A stretch of DNA of 64,000 bases from Rhynchopus sp. YZ270_cl-10 (GCA_964035575.1 OZ037844.1:1514501-1578500), one strand, 5' to 3'. Shown: positions 43,195 to 53,914, counted from the first letter of the stretch. Numbers and translations are program-made. The notes: a model not told the origin generated them from the letters alone.

Positions 43195-43320
43195 CTGAGT
43201 CCGACAGTCGGACCCCCTGAGTCCGACAGACGGACTCAGGGGTCCGTCTGTCGGACTCTGGAGTCCGACAGACGGACTCTGGAGTCCGACTGTCGGACTC
43301 TGGGGTCCGACAGTCGGACC
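43195..43320. repeat. GTCCGAC/GTCGGAC palindrome cluster
   Basis: Nested copies of GAGTCCGACAGTCGGAC in both orientations (also GACAGACGGACTC), able to form several alternative hairpins. The same cluster type accompanies the minisatellite at 48464-48750. Confidence 0.8.
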
Positions 43321-43718
43321 CAAAAAAAAAAATTTTTTTTTTTTTTGGGCCGAAAAAAAAAATTTTTTTTTTGGCCAAAAAAATTTTTTTGGCCGAAAAT
43401 CGCCTTGTATAGCCACTACAGTACACATGGTTTTACCAAAATAGCCGTATTTTGGCTGAAAATTTGACTTGAAAATTTTTTTCATTGTTTGGTCAATCTG
43501 AGGTTTTCTTTGAATTTTTTGGGCCATTTTATGACCTACTACACCCAATTTTTGGGGGATTTTTTTTTTCTTGGTCAAAAAATAGCGCTTGTTGCCTACT
43601 ACTGGGTATAGGCTTGTTCAGAGGTGTGTATTTGGTGTACCCAGACATGGTCAAAACACATGAATTTTGCGTTTTTTTGCATTTTTAGGTTCTCGACCAA
43701 CCAGGGGGCGACCAATTT
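43321..43718. repeat. A/T block and low-copy repeat before the minisatellite
   Basis: Runs of A and T around GGCC (AAAATTTTTTTGGCC), then ATGGTCAAAAC..., TTTTGCGTTTTTTTGCAT. A diverged relative of this segment lies at about 54239-54540, again beside A/T-GGCC blocks. No gene. Confidence 0.5.
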
Positions 43719-44616
43719 GGGTACTGGGTACTGGGTACTGGGTACTGGGTACTGGGTACTGGGTACTGGGTACTGGGTACTGGGTACTGGGTACTGGGTA
43801 CTGGGTACTGGGTACTGGGTACTGGGTACTGGGTACTGGGTACTGGGTACTGGGTACTGGGTACTGGGTACTGGGTACTGGGTACTGGGTACTGGGTACT
43901 GGGTACTGGGTACTGGGTACTGGGTACTGGGTACTGGGTACTGGGTACTGGGTACTGGGTACTGGGTACTGGGTACTGGGTACTGGGTACTGGGTACTGG
44001 GTACTGGGTACTGGGTACTGGGTACTGGGTACTGGGTACTGGGTACTGGGTACTGGGTACTGGGTACTGGGTACTGGGTTGGGTACTGGGTACTGGGTAC
44101 TGGGTACTGGGTACTGGGTACTGGGTACTGGGTACTGGGTACTGGGTACTGGGTACTGGGTACTGGGTACTGGGTACTGGGTACTGGGTACTGGGTACTG
44201 GGTACTGGGTACTGGGTACTGGGTACTGGGTACTGGGTACTGGGTACTGGGTACTGGGTACTGGGTACTGGGTACTGGGTACTGGGTACTGGGTACTGGG
44301 TACTGGGTACTGGGTACTGGGTACTGGGTACTGGGTACTGGGTACTGGGTACTGGGTACTGGGTACTGGGTACTGGGTACTGGGTACTGGGTACTGGGTA
44401 CTGGGTACTGGGTACTGGGTACTGGGTACTGGGTACTGGGTACTGGGTACTGGGTTGGGTACTGGGTACTGGGTACTGGGTACTGGGTACTGGGTACTGG
44501 GTACTGGGTACTGGGTACTGGGTACTGGGTACTGGGTACTGGGTACTGGGTACTGGGTACTGGGTACTGGGTACTGGGTACTGGGTACTGGGTACTGGGT
44601 ACTGGGTACTGGGTAC
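43719..44616. repeat. (GGGTACT)n minisatellite, about 128 copies
   Basis: Near-perfect 7-bp array of 898 bp. Two identical 2-bp deletions (GGGTT in place of GGGTACT, at about 44079 and 44455) lie 376 bp apart, which suggests a block of about 54 units was duplicated within the array. The long frames are artefacts of the unit. Confidence 0.97.
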
Positions 44617-45054
44617 CAAGAGAAGGCAGCTTGACAGCAGCGAAGGCGGAGGCTACGGGGAAGACAAGGTATGTAAATGTTTAACTTTCAGTTACTTGTG
44701 TAGATGCAAACAACACACCCAGTGGTTTGCAGCATTTTATTTTCTTGTGTGCTTTCTCTTCTTTGAATCGAAAGTATGTGAACCTTATTACATCATGATA
44801 CAATGCAACGAGGCCGAAACAGCCTCACTAAGGCCTCTGAAAATAAATGTTCAGACTTGGCACTTACTTATGTTTAGGTGCGCCTCAACCACACGCTTGA
44901 ATATATTTAATTTGCCACACCTCAGATAGATTTTCCAGATATGCCTATGTTCAGGTGTTCCAGGCCTCGTCACAAATAGACAAAAAAACAAAAGCCAAAA
45001 CAACAGAGAGAGAGCCAACAATTTTTTATCTCACTTGTGTAATAATGTTTAGCC
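44617..45054. other. Spacer with a diverged repeat
   Basis: 44803-44980 is a relative of 37019-37165 (ATGCAACGAGGCCGA, CTCACTAAGGCC, CCTCAGATAGATTTTCCA). Nothing else is recognised. Confidence 0.45.
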
Positions 45055-45300
45055 GCGTTTTCGAAATTCCTTCCTGGAGATTACACAAAATACAGTAGAC
45101 ATTATCTCCGCACACAAAGAACAAAACAAAACCCATGCCGAGAGTAGGCGCAAAAGCAATGTGGAGGAGATCTGCGCATGCAACCAAAAGGGTTGCAGTC
45201 ATAGGACTTCGAGGAACTGTTCACCATACCCAACCTTGACGCCCCGTACTAGGTGGTCATACATCATTTGTCAAATATACTGTAGGAATTTCGAAAACGC
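45055..45300. mobile_element. MITE with GCGTTTTCGAAATTCCT termini
   Basis: Inverted termini GCGTTTTCGAAATTCCT / AGGAATTTCGAAAACGC, 246 bp, interior without coding potential. Confidence 0.7.
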
Positions 45301-45340
45301 AGCACAACATTATTGCCCGTGAGATAATAACTATTTATTC

Positions 45341-45486
45341 GAGTGAAATAAGAACTATTTTATTTCACGCGCCACTAAAAAGGTGCCCGAGTGCGTTATT
45401 TCCCGAGCGAAGCGAGGGGAATAAGAGTGAGAGTCACGAGGGTGCCTTTTTAGTGGCAAGTGCAAGAAAATGTTCTTATTTCACTC
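45341..45486. mobile_element. Long-hairpin MITE, GAGTGAAATAAG type
   Basis: Arms begin GAGTGAAATAAGAAC and end GTTCTTATTTCACTC, continue inward with GCCACTAAAAAGGTGCCC and its inverse, and meet at CGAGCGAAGCGAG. The arms are about 60 bp. Confidence 0.75.
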
Positions 45487-45613
45487 AATATGTAATTTTA
45501 TTCCACAAGTGAAAAACGTATTTATAGGTGTAAACAGTGGAACGTTGAGCCCACGCTCCACCCCTCACACCACCACACTTCAAATTACAGATTATTTATT
45601 GCCTCTTACACAC

Positions 45614-45841
45614 ATGCCTAAACCCACGCGCAAGTTTGCGGAGATGGAGGATGCATATGACAACTTGTTCGACGACATGAACAGTGGTGTGCAGTACAGG
45701 AAAACATGGGACGATTTCCTCCGTTTCAACAGACTTTCAGGAGCGAACGAGCCCAGGGAAGAACACGTCGTGTCCTTCAGATCACTCCGTGATCTTTTAT
45801 TTCACTCCCCCACCCAATCCTTCACGATTTGCGTGAAATAA
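45614..45841 (+). mobile_element. Fragment resembling a tyrosine-recombinase N-terminus (fossil)
   Basis: A reading frame beginning MPKPTRKFAEMEDAYDNLFD and containing YRKTWDDFLRFNRLSG, the pattern of the SAM-like core-binding domain that opens tyrosine recombinases (Crypton or DIRS type). A related stretch, YKKKWDEFLRFSNL, is encoded on the minus strand near 46380-46440. No catalytic domain is visible in the window, so these are fragments of a broken element. Confidence 0.45.
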
Positions 45842-45928
45842 AACGTGAAATAAAACGAATCTTATTTCACTCACTTTTTCACCTGTTTACGTTTTTCACG
45901 CGTGGTATAAAATTACGTATCGAAAACT

Positions 45929-46120
45929 AAAGTGAACATTATTTAACTGATGGGTGATTCACAAACTGGAATACGTGATACCCACTCGCTATCGCTCGTG
46001 ACATCACTTTTATGATTACACTCACTTCACTCATGAAATCAAAATGCTGAACTCCACTCGCTTCGTGAAGTTGAGCCCCAGTTTGAGTCACCCACCACCT
46101 CGTGAAATAATGTTCACTTT
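45929..46120. mobile_element. Palindromic MITE
   Basis: Arms AAAGTGAACATTATTT / AAATAATGTTCACTTT and, further in, TGGGTGATTCACAAACTGG with an imperfect partner near 46073-46094. Centre AT-rich. Confidence 0.65.
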
Positions 46121-46154
46121 ATTTCATGAGATAATAATTATCTAACTCAGTGAA

Positions 46155-47011
46155 ATAAAACTCGTGTAATTTTGCAGATTATATGCCCTTTGTGTCACTC
46201 AATTGTAACCGAGAATGTAAGGCAGTGAGTATTTGATCTGCCCTTTATGTCGCGAAATACTATGTTTGGTGTTTTGACGTCTTCCAAGCAGATGGATATT
46301 CCCTCACTTGCACGCAATCTACCGAGGAACCGACTGCCTTTCTCAAAAGCCAGTACATGTCGGGGTGTCGAGGTCCGTGTCAATACAAAGCGGACCAAGT
46401 CGCTCGAGGTTTGAAAACCGCAAGAACTCGTCCCATTTCTTCTTGTACACCTCCTTGCTTCTCATACCCGCTGAGACTTGGTATCCGTAAGTGTCATACA
46501 TCCTGTCCTTCTTCGTTTTGGCAGTGTTTGAGGGGAGTGATGAAAAAGTTCTTTTTTTTACTGAGTGATTTTTTTAACCAAAAGAAAACCGACGCAGGAG
46601 CTTTTCTGGAACTGTTTTATTCTCCCCACCCCAACAACATCACATTTCAGAAAAACATTGTTTTTTCGTTTTTGTTCACTTTCTTTTCTTCTCCCTCACA
46701 CCTGTTTGCTGTGAATTAAATTTTTTCGTTTCGGCCTGGTCGCAAACGCGAGTTTTCCTGGAAGCGCAGGAAAAATGACTGGGGAGTGTTGGTGGCTCCG
46801 TGACGCCACAGAGCCGGCACACTCGTTGAGTGCCTCACAAAACCTCAAATTTATTCCGCTTTGATTTCATTTATTGTCTTCACGCTTTATCGTTGTTGTT
46901 GGGTTGGGAAATAATATTTCATTCTCCCATACATTCTCGGTTACAATTGAGTGACAAAGGGCACATTATCACCCACCTTTGTGGGAATTCACAAAATTAC
47001 ACGAGTTTTAT
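46155..47011 (-). mobile_element. 857-bp TIR element holding a recombinase-like fragment
   Basis: Inverted termini ATAAAACTCGTGTAATTTTG / CAAAATTACACGAGTTTTAT and a second inverted pair further in (CACTCAATTGTAACCGAGAA at about 46196 and its inverse at about 46936). The minus strand within carries the YKKKWDEFLRFSNL stretch. It is broken and incomplete as a gene. Whether the inverted repeats and the recombinase fragment belong to one element is not certain. Confidence 0.5.
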
Positions 47012-48463
47012 CCCCTTTTTTTACCACATTAACCTCACCTTTCCCGATAACTGCGTTTCTACACCATACATTTCATTCATTAATCACACTCCACATTTAC
47101 ACTCATCACAGGATCGTGAAATCTGAACTGCATCTGCGATTGTGATGAGAAGCCTCGCCGCGTCTCCGACATTCAGCAACTCAAAATCCAAAGAGTATCA
47201 CCCGCATCAATCCATTCTGAGTTTGCGGACTAAGATCTGGGGTGGAAGGGGGATGGGTACACTTTGTCAGTCACTGCTATTGCCATTTAACCCAGGGAGC
47301 ATAGCTAGTGCAAGAAATTCGACTTTGGAAACCTTCCGGAAAGTCTGTCCTCTGCTTGCGGAGGACGAGGCACAAGAAAATATTGCGTTCCCCCAGAAAA
47401 CCAGTGCACATTTCACACTCCTTGTGGGTGGTCTTGTTGCCTTTTTGTCACAGTAATTTTGGCCCAGGCATGCTCTTGAAGCATGACAATTTAGTGTGTA
47501 TGGGGCAGGGTGTTGTTTTGTTCTGAATTCTCTTTGTTATAACATCTAAGTCAATCGCGGGTGGTGGTTTGTGTAGCGTGAGGCACTCTTTTTAACAAAC
47601 TTCCTGCGGCTGCTAAAGCGTTATTTCTTCGGATTTAACAACGTACAGCGTAACATAGTGGATTCGCCTGGTCGACACAACCTTTGATAGATGTGGGATA
47701 ACCAACCCCCTTCGACCCCTCGTGGGTTCACTAAACAAGCCCTCGTGGTAGTTAAACGCGATTGACATTTACATTCCTAGAGATGAAAGAACAAGATAAC
47801 ACTTCTGTACCCGCGCATCAAAATTGTGGAAAACTTTGCACCCCAAACACCCTCAACAACGCCCGCCAAAAGGCGCCCCTTGTTGCTGGGAGTTGGTTCT
47901 CATGATACCTGCACAGCGGGCATTCCTCTGAGTCCAACGCATGTTTGGCCTGTCTGCGGCGTTGTACTTCAGGTGCACGAAGACAGGGTCTGGTGGTAAA
48001 TTTTGCGTAGTGTCGCATTCCCTCATGTGTGGGTCACTCACACTTGGCGGTCATGTGCCACTGCGTGGGTCTGGGAATTTGGGTACCTGGGTACAGGAAA
48101 TTTGTTGTGGAAGACATCAACCACCATGCATTGAGGAGGGTAAGACAGTGTTCGCAGTTTCTACCTGATAGCATTACAACATTTAACTTCTCCACGGGGG
48201 TCTTGGGCCGTTCACTCGGTTCTACCTTGACTACCGGAAGATATTCTTGAGGCCTTTCTGGTCTCTAGAATATCCGGTCTTCCCGAACGGAGGCACACTT
48301 TGTGTGTTACTACGACCTGGCAATTTCCAGCAGTAGGTTAAGTAATCTTTCTTGTAAATTGTTGGATCATTATCTCCTCAGTGCATGAATGCCCCACGTG
48401 ACTGGACACTTTTGTGTTTGTCATGTGGAGCTGTGGTTGCTCTTTCACGACTTTTTTCCTGTT
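47012..48463. other. Spacer with faint traces of coding sequence
   Basis: 47142-47456 holds a 104-codon + frame of unknown nature. 47818-48041 on the minus strand has cysteine-bearing stretches (RWTQRNARCAG in one frame, EECPLCRYHE in another) that could be a decayed transposase zinc segment, but I cannot establish a family. No intact gene. Confidence 0.3.
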
Positions 48464-48900
48464 CCTGGGTACCTGGGTACCTGGGTACCTGGGTACCTGG
48501 GTACCTGGGTACCTGGGTACCTGGGTACCTGGGTACCTGGGCACCTGGGTGTGCCTGTCGGACCCCAGGGTCCGGCAGTCGGACTCAGGGGTCCGACTGT
48601 TCCTGGCTGTTCCTGGACCTGGACCTGGGTACCTGGGTACCTGGGTACCTGGGTACCTGGGTACCTGGGTACCTGGGTACCTGGGTACCTGGGTACCTGG
48701 GTACCTGGGTACCTGGGTACCTGGGTACCTGGGTACCTGGGCACCTGGGCACCTGGGTGTGCCTGTCGGACCCCAGGGTCCGGCAGTCGGACTCAGGGGT
48801 CCGACTGTGAGTCCGACAGTCGGACCCCTGAGTCCGACTGTCGGACTCAGGGGGTCCGACTGTCGGACCCCCTCGGACTCCGACAAAAGGGTCCGACATT
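48464..48900. repeat. (GGGTACCT)n arrays alternating with palindrome clusters
   Basis: 8-bp arrays at 48464-48550 and 48612-48750. Each is followed by the same block, CCTGTCGGACCCCAGGGTCC and GGCAGTCGGACTCAGGGGTC, so a compound unit is duplicated. The second block extends into further GTCCGAC/GTCGGAC palindromes to about 48890. GGTACC is self-complementary. Confidence 0.93.
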
Positions 48901-49322
48901 TCCAGGACAGACTGCACCGTGTGGAGAACATGGTCAGATCACTCTTCTCACCACCTGGGTATGCTTTTAACACCAAAAACTACTTTTTGTTCAGGGCATT
49001 TGTCCTGGGAAACCCAGTTCACCCAGTGCGCACACTCCGTTTGCAACCAAAAGAGTGTGCCTTTGTACACCCCCTCTGGTATAAAACAGATAAGTAAGAC
49101 CACCACTCTTCTACCCCAGTACAGCACCTACCTGCTTTTTTGGTTTTATAGACCACCCAAATACAACAATTCACCGCACACCACACCTTTTCAAAAGTAA
49201 TCCACACACCCCCACCCACGCAGCAGGGGGGGGCCTGTTCACTCATTCAACCCCATACCCCATACCCCACGCACCCACATACATCCTCTCTTGGCAACCT
49301 TGGTTTTCCCCGTGGCGGTGTT
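48901..49322 (+). promoter_or_regulatory. 5' region of surface gene 1
   Basis: Contains the leader segment shared with 39042-39095 (AGAGTGTGCCTTTGTACAC at 49052-49070). In this copy about 26 nt with TATAAAAC (about 49080) are added before GACCACC. The interval 49201-49322 is C-rich. TATAAAAC is the best TATA-type candidate in the window. Confidence 0.35.
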
Positions 49323-52300
49323 ATGGATGCTTTTTGTGGGCCGCTTATTGTGATTATTTTCGGCCTCATTTCGCCATGTAGTGCTGCTACCGTGCCGCCA
49401 GAGTGGATAGACACGTACACACCCCTGGTTGGGGTGGAGGTCAGTGCGCTTGTGGTGCGGAACACCTATCTGTATGCTGGGGTGGTGGGCGAGGTGATGC
49501 AGCTTTCTTATGACAGTGTGCTGCATCGGTTCACTGAGCAAGGGATTGGTATCTTTGCAGATGTGACCAGCTGGGCCCTGAAGCCGTACAAAGGGAGCAC
49601 CACGAGCATGATGGCGCTTATGACGACGCCTAGCGGGTTGAAATACGCGCGTCTCAATGTGCCGAAGCCGGTTGCAGACTTTACAGGTGCGGTGCGGTCG
49701 ATCAGCGGATCGCCCAATGTGCGGTGTTCGCGCATCGAACAGCATTCGGGTGTGACGGAGTGGTCGTATCTCTGTTGCGACCATGCGGTGCTGTATGCCG
49801 CGCATGTGGACGGCACGCACTCCCCCATAGCATTGGCAGGGAACTGTGTCGATGTGGCATATGTGCAGTCGTCGCAGCGTCTGTACGTAGGGCACACAGC
49901 AGGTGTTACAGTGTACGATGCGTCAAGCCCAGGTGCGCCAGTGGAGCTCCCTGCACGGTACATCCCCATGCCAGGTATTGTGACCTTCGACTACAGCAAG
50001 TCAGGCAACTTCCTCACAATGGTGGCAGAGAGCCCGACGTCGCCAGGGCAGACGTCGGTGCTCACCGTTCCGTTGACAGGCACAGTGTACGACAGGGAGA
50101 TCGCAGTGGGTGCGCCCTCAAGGTTGGCGTATTGTCTGAGGGCGGAAGCGCTCCTGTATGACCAGGTGGACACGTTCCTGTATAAAGGGAGCTCGACCTC
50201 GTTGGTGAATATGGGTGCCATGCCAGGTGGTGCCTGGCAGTTGGGTCCCGGCACCCCCACAATGGATTTCGTGGTGATGCGCGACGGTTGGGTGGTCTAC
50301 GTCTCGCACGACACAGTGTACATCTACTCGTCGGATTCGAATGTCATAGACACCACAGGAGTGCCGGATACGCCGTCGCCGCCGACACCCGCCCCAGCTG
50401 TCCCACCGACGCCTGCACCTGTTACTCCGGCACCGCCAACACCCGCGCCAGCGACGCCAGCACCCCCCACACCATCACCTGCAACACCCGCACCGGTAAC
50501 TCCAGCACCAGTGACACCTTCGCCCGCAACACCCGCCCCGCTAACACCCGCACCACTCACGCCTGCACCTGTTACTCCGGCACCGCCAACACCCGCGCCA
50601 GCGACGCCATCACCTCCCACACCATCACCTGCGACACCCGCACCGGTAACTCCAGCACCAGTGACACCAGCACCAGCGACGCCTTCGCCCGCAACACCTG
50701 TCCCGCTGACTCCGTCGCCACTCACAACATCACCGGAAACACCCGCACCACTCACTCCTGCACCACTCACTCCTGCACCACTCACGCCTGCACCTGTCAC
50801 TCCGGCACCGCCAACACCCGCGCCAGCGACGCCAGCACCCCCCACACCATCACCTGCGACACCCGCACCAGCAACCCCAGCACCAGTGACACCTTCGCCC
50901 GCAACAACAGCACCACTCACACCGTCACCGGAAACACCCGTCCCAGCCACACCTGCACCACTGACACCTCCGCCTGCAACACCATCACCACCAACACTTG
51001 CACCTGTAACAGCTGCGCCACAAACACCCGCACCGCCAACACTTGCGCCTGTCACCCTTGCACCTGCCACACCCGCACCAGCGACACCTTCACCGCCTTC
51101 CCCAGTTCCTGCAACACCTGCACCACAAACACTGGCACCTGCAACACCAGTACCTGCCACCCCTTCACCTGCCACTGCCTTCCCGGCAACACCCGCACCT
51201 CTTACCTCAGCACCCGTGACGTCTGTGCCCCTGACACTCACACCCCCCACTCCTTCACCGCCAACTCTCGCGCCCACCTCCCTTGCGCCTGCAACACCTT
51301 CACCAGCAACACTTGCACCTGTAACAACTGCGCCACAAACACCCGCACCAGCGACACCTGCACCCACGCCACTACCAATGGGGAACACGTTTTCACCTAC
51401 CGCAGTGCCACTGACCCCTGCACCACCGACACCCGCACCAGCGACACTTGACCCCACACCACTGCCAATGGGTAGCACATTTTCGCCCACTGCAGTACCT
51501 GCCACACCTTCACCACCAACACCCGCACCAACACCACTGCCAATGGGTAACACATTTTCGCCCACTGGAGTGCCACTGACCCCTGCACCTGCCACTCCAT
51601 CACCACCAACACCCGCACCCACACCACTCCCAATGGGGAGCACATTTTCCCCAACAACTCTCGTGCCACCCACATCAACACCAACGATGCTTCCTGCCGG
51701 GCAGACTGTTGTGCCTTCGACACCTCTCCCACAAACAGCAACGCCCACAACGTTGCCTGCCACCGCACTGCCTGCAGGCACCACATTGGCACCACCGACA
51801 CCTGCACCAACAACACTGTCCCCGCTGACGCTGTCGCCACCTACACTGGCACCACCAACACACGCGCCGCTAACAGCACTGCCACTCACACCCCTGCCAC
51901 CGACCTCGCAGCCCTTGGCTTCTTCGGCACCAACTGCAGCACCCGCAACAACAGTGCCCCACACTGCACTGCCGACAACAGCACCAACACCCGCGTCAAC
52001 GCTTTCCCCTGACCTGAGTGCAGGGCCCTTGGTTGCGACCCCACTGCCTTCGTCTGACATGCAGTCGCAGGTGCCACTCACACAGACACCGACTCCAGCA
52101 CCACTGCCCACCCCAACACAGGCCGTTGGTGCTGTGGGTGACAGTGACAGTGGCAGTGGGAAGCTCGACCACGTGCGTGCACACCACAGCAAGCACACGG
52201 TACAGACAATGGACAAGGCAACTGTGACGGCAGAAACAGTCTCCGGAGTGTCCAGTGCAGCGTCTGTCGTGTCCGGAGCCTCTGCCGGGTCAGCCCTTCG

Positions 52301-53672
52301 TCTTGCTGTGGTGGGGCAGCTGTGCAAGCTTGGCCAGCCGATGGAGAAAAGGACGTACCCACTGCTGCTGCACCCGACACAGTGGGTGCTGTTTGGGTCG
52401 CAAGCAGCTGGGGTTGTGGTGGGGAACTTTGTGATCACTATCTCGTTCTGGCTTGTGATGAGCCTTGTTGTGCAGGCTGTGCATTGCACTGGCTACTTCA
52501 AGAGCATGGATGCCATGGGTCTGTGCAGGTTCCCTTCGTCACCGCTGTTTGTGTTCCAATTTCTCCTGCAGGGAACATCGCTTGGTGCGATGGCACTTGT
52601 GTTCTACCCACCGTCAACACCACTCTTCCTGCTGGGCGCTGCGAGTCTTATGTTCTGCTGCGTTGTGCCGTTCTACGTGCTGTACTCTGTGTGCAACGGC
52701 GTTCCCCGGAAGGCGTACTACCTGCACGACGTGGACGTGGACAGGAAGACGTGGCTGAGTGCACTGATCGGGCCTGGTGAGTGGGTGAGCAGGTTTGAGA
52801 CGAACATGTGGTCGTACCGCTACGCAGCGGTGGTGCGTCCGTACCGACAGGAGTGGGCGTGCTACTCGTTTGTGGAGATGGCGGCAAGTCTGACTGTGGC
52901 AGCTGTGGACAGCACCACTGCACACAGCCTTGTTGCCTGTGGACACCAGAAGACGGGGAGTGCTGTGGTCTTCATTGTGCTTCTCGTTGCGGAGATATGC
53001 GCGTGGCCACATGCACGTGCACGTGACGGGTACATGCTGCCTGCGTTCCAATGCATGCAGGCGTCTGCACTGCTGCTTATGGCTACGGGGTACTACGTTG
53101 AGAACACAGACTACTGGACATTTGGTGCGGCAGCCAAACTGCTTGTTGCGTGTGCAGGGGTGCTTGTCCTCAAGGTTGTGCTGGACGTGTGTTCTGAGAT
53201 CTACATCTACTGCACGGGGCGCAGGGACAGACTGCACGAGCTTGCACTACAGCCGAAGCCGCTTTCCATGTGTGCTGTGGAGGTTGTGTCGCAGGACTGG
53301 GACATGGAGACGGCACATACGTCGTTTGACGTCAGCTGCAGTTTGGACATCACCTCAAGGTACGCACCTGCCACACCCGTCACACCTACCACACCGATCC
53401 CGGAGCTGATGTCGCCTTTGCACGCGTCGTTCCTGTCGACACCGCTCGCGACGCCTACAGGTCGCAGGCGGCGCAGCCACACACACCTCCTCCCTGGTGC
53501 AGCAACACCCTCGCCGCAGGACACCTTGTCCCCTACAGGCAGAGGCACCACGCCTACCAAGAGACGCACCCTCACGTACGACTGCATGGTGGACATGATC
53601 TCCGGTATCGACACTGTGCAGCACCCACAGAAGCAACGGAGCAGCAGCAGTAGCACCGCCACTGCGGCGTAA
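49323..53672 (+). CDS. Surface protein: propeller-like ectodomain, Thr/Pro stalk, about seven membrane segments
   Basis: 1,449 residues, single exon. Residues 1-21 form a signal peptide (PLIVIIFGLISPCSA). About 22-340 is a propeller-like ectodomain of repeating four-strand stretches with paired cysteines (SYLCCDHAV, GNCVDVAY). About 343-935 is a stalk of APxTP units ([22 protein letters not shown]), expected to be heavily O-glycosylated and rigid. About 1025-1290 is polytopic, with hydrophobic segments near 1027-1056, 1073-1096, 1101-1123, 1178-1197, 1213-1231, 1238-1260 and 1266-1288. About 160 residues follow as a Ser/Thr/Pro-rich cytoplasmic tail. The architecture resembles an adhesion-type receptor, but no known receptor family is recognised in the membrane part. 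Its paralogue begins at 61141. Confidence 0.85.
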   Translation: MDAFCGPLIVIIFGLISPCSAATVPPEWIDTYTPLVGVEVSALVVRNTYLYAGVVGEVMQLSYDSVLHRFTEQGIGIFADVTSWALKPYKGSTTSMMALMTTPSGLKYARLNVPKPVADFTGAVRSISGSPNVRCSRIEQHSGVTEWSYLCCDHAVLYAAHVDGTHSPIALAGNCVDVAYVQSSQRLYVGHTAGVTVYDASSPGAPVELPARYIPMPGIVTFDYSKSGNFLTMVAESPTSPGQTSVLTVPLTGTVYDREIAVGAPSRLAYCLRAEALLYDQVDTFLYKGSSTSLVNMGAMPGGAWQLGPGTPTMDFVVMRDGWVVYVSHDTVYIYSSDSNVIDTTGVPDTPSPPTPAPAVPPTPAPVTPAPPTPAPATPAPPTPSPATPAPVTPAPVTPSPATPAPLTPAPLTPAPVTPAPPTPAPATPSPPTPSPATPAPVTPAPVTPAPATPSPATPVPLTPSPLTTSPETPAPLTPAPLTPAPLTPAPVTPAPPTPAPATPAPPTPSPATPAPATPAPVTPSPATTAPLTPSPETPVPATPAPLTPPPATPSPPTLAPVTAAPQTPAPPTLAPVTLAPATPAPATPSPPSPVPATPAPQTLAPATPVPATPSPATAFPATPAPLTSAPVTSVPLTLTPPTPSPPTLAPTSLAPATPSPATLAPVTTAPQTPAPATPAPTPLPMGNTFSPTAVPLTPAPPTPAPATLDPTPLPMGSTFSPTAVPATPSPPTPAPTPLPMGNTFSPTGVPLTPAPATPSPPTPAPTPLPMGSTFSPTTLVPPTSTPTMLPAGQTVVPSTPLPQTATPTTLPATALPAGTTLAPPTPAPTTLSPLTLSPPTLAPPTHAPLTALPLTPLPPTSQPLASSAPTAAPATTVPHTALPTTAPTPASTLSPDLSAGPLVATPLPSSDMQSQVPLTQTPTPAPLPTPTQAVGAVGDSDSGSGKLDHVRAHHSKHTVQTMDKATVTAETVSGVSSAASVVSGASAGSALRLAVVGQLCKLGQPMEKRTYPLLLHPTQWVLFGSQAAGVVVGNFVITISFWLVMSLVVQAVHCTGYFKSMDAMGLCRFPSSPLFVFQFLLQGTSLGAMALVFYPPSTPLFLLGAASLMFCCVVPFYVLYSVCNGVPRKAYYLHDVDVDRKTWLSALIGPGEWVSRFETNMWSYRYAAVVRPYRQEWACYSFVEMAASLTVAAVDSTTAHSLVACGHQKTGSAVVFIVLLVAEICAWPHARARDGYMLPAFQCMQASALLLMATGYYVENTDYWTFGAAAKLLVACAGVLVLKVVLDVCSEIYIYCTGRRDRLHELALQPKPLSMCAVEVVSQDWDMETAHTSFDVSCSLDITSRYAPATPVTPTTPIPELMSPLHASFLSTPLATPTGRRRRSHTHLLPGAATPSPQDTLSPTGRGTTPTKRRTLTYDCMVDMISGIDTVQHPQKQRSSSSSTATAA

Positions 53673-53769
53673 TGGTGGGAATTGGCGGGATGTGGGTGAT
53701 GGGTGTTGCTCCCTCGATTATGTGTACTGTTTCATAGTCGAAAACGTAGAAATAATATATATTATTGAC

Positions 53770-53914
53770 GTGTAATATTTTTGCCTTTATTTCACGCACA
53801 GCCCCAAAAAACCCCGAGGAGTGGTTTTTTTCCCCGAGGGCGCAGCCCGAGGGGAAAAAATACCACTCCGAGGGGTTTTGGGGCTGTAAGTGAAATTAAG
53901 GCAAAATATTACAC
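53770..53914. mobile_element. Long-hairpin MITE
   Basis: Nearly full-length palindrome with arms of about 68 bp (GTGTAATATTTTTGCCTTTA...CCCCGAGG / CCGAGGGG...AAGGCAAAATATTACAC) and a short centre GCGCAGC. It starts 98 bp after the stop of surface gene 1 and may end up in its 3' UTR. Confidence 0.8.

Noticed and set aside
50324-52489. 721-residue minus-strand frame rich in Gly/Val (GAGVxGAGV)
   Set aside because: It is the antisense of the Thr/Pro/Ala stalk of surface gene 1; repetitive GC-rich codons keep the opposite strand open. The same holds for 62097-63968 (-) and for 24135-24413 (-).
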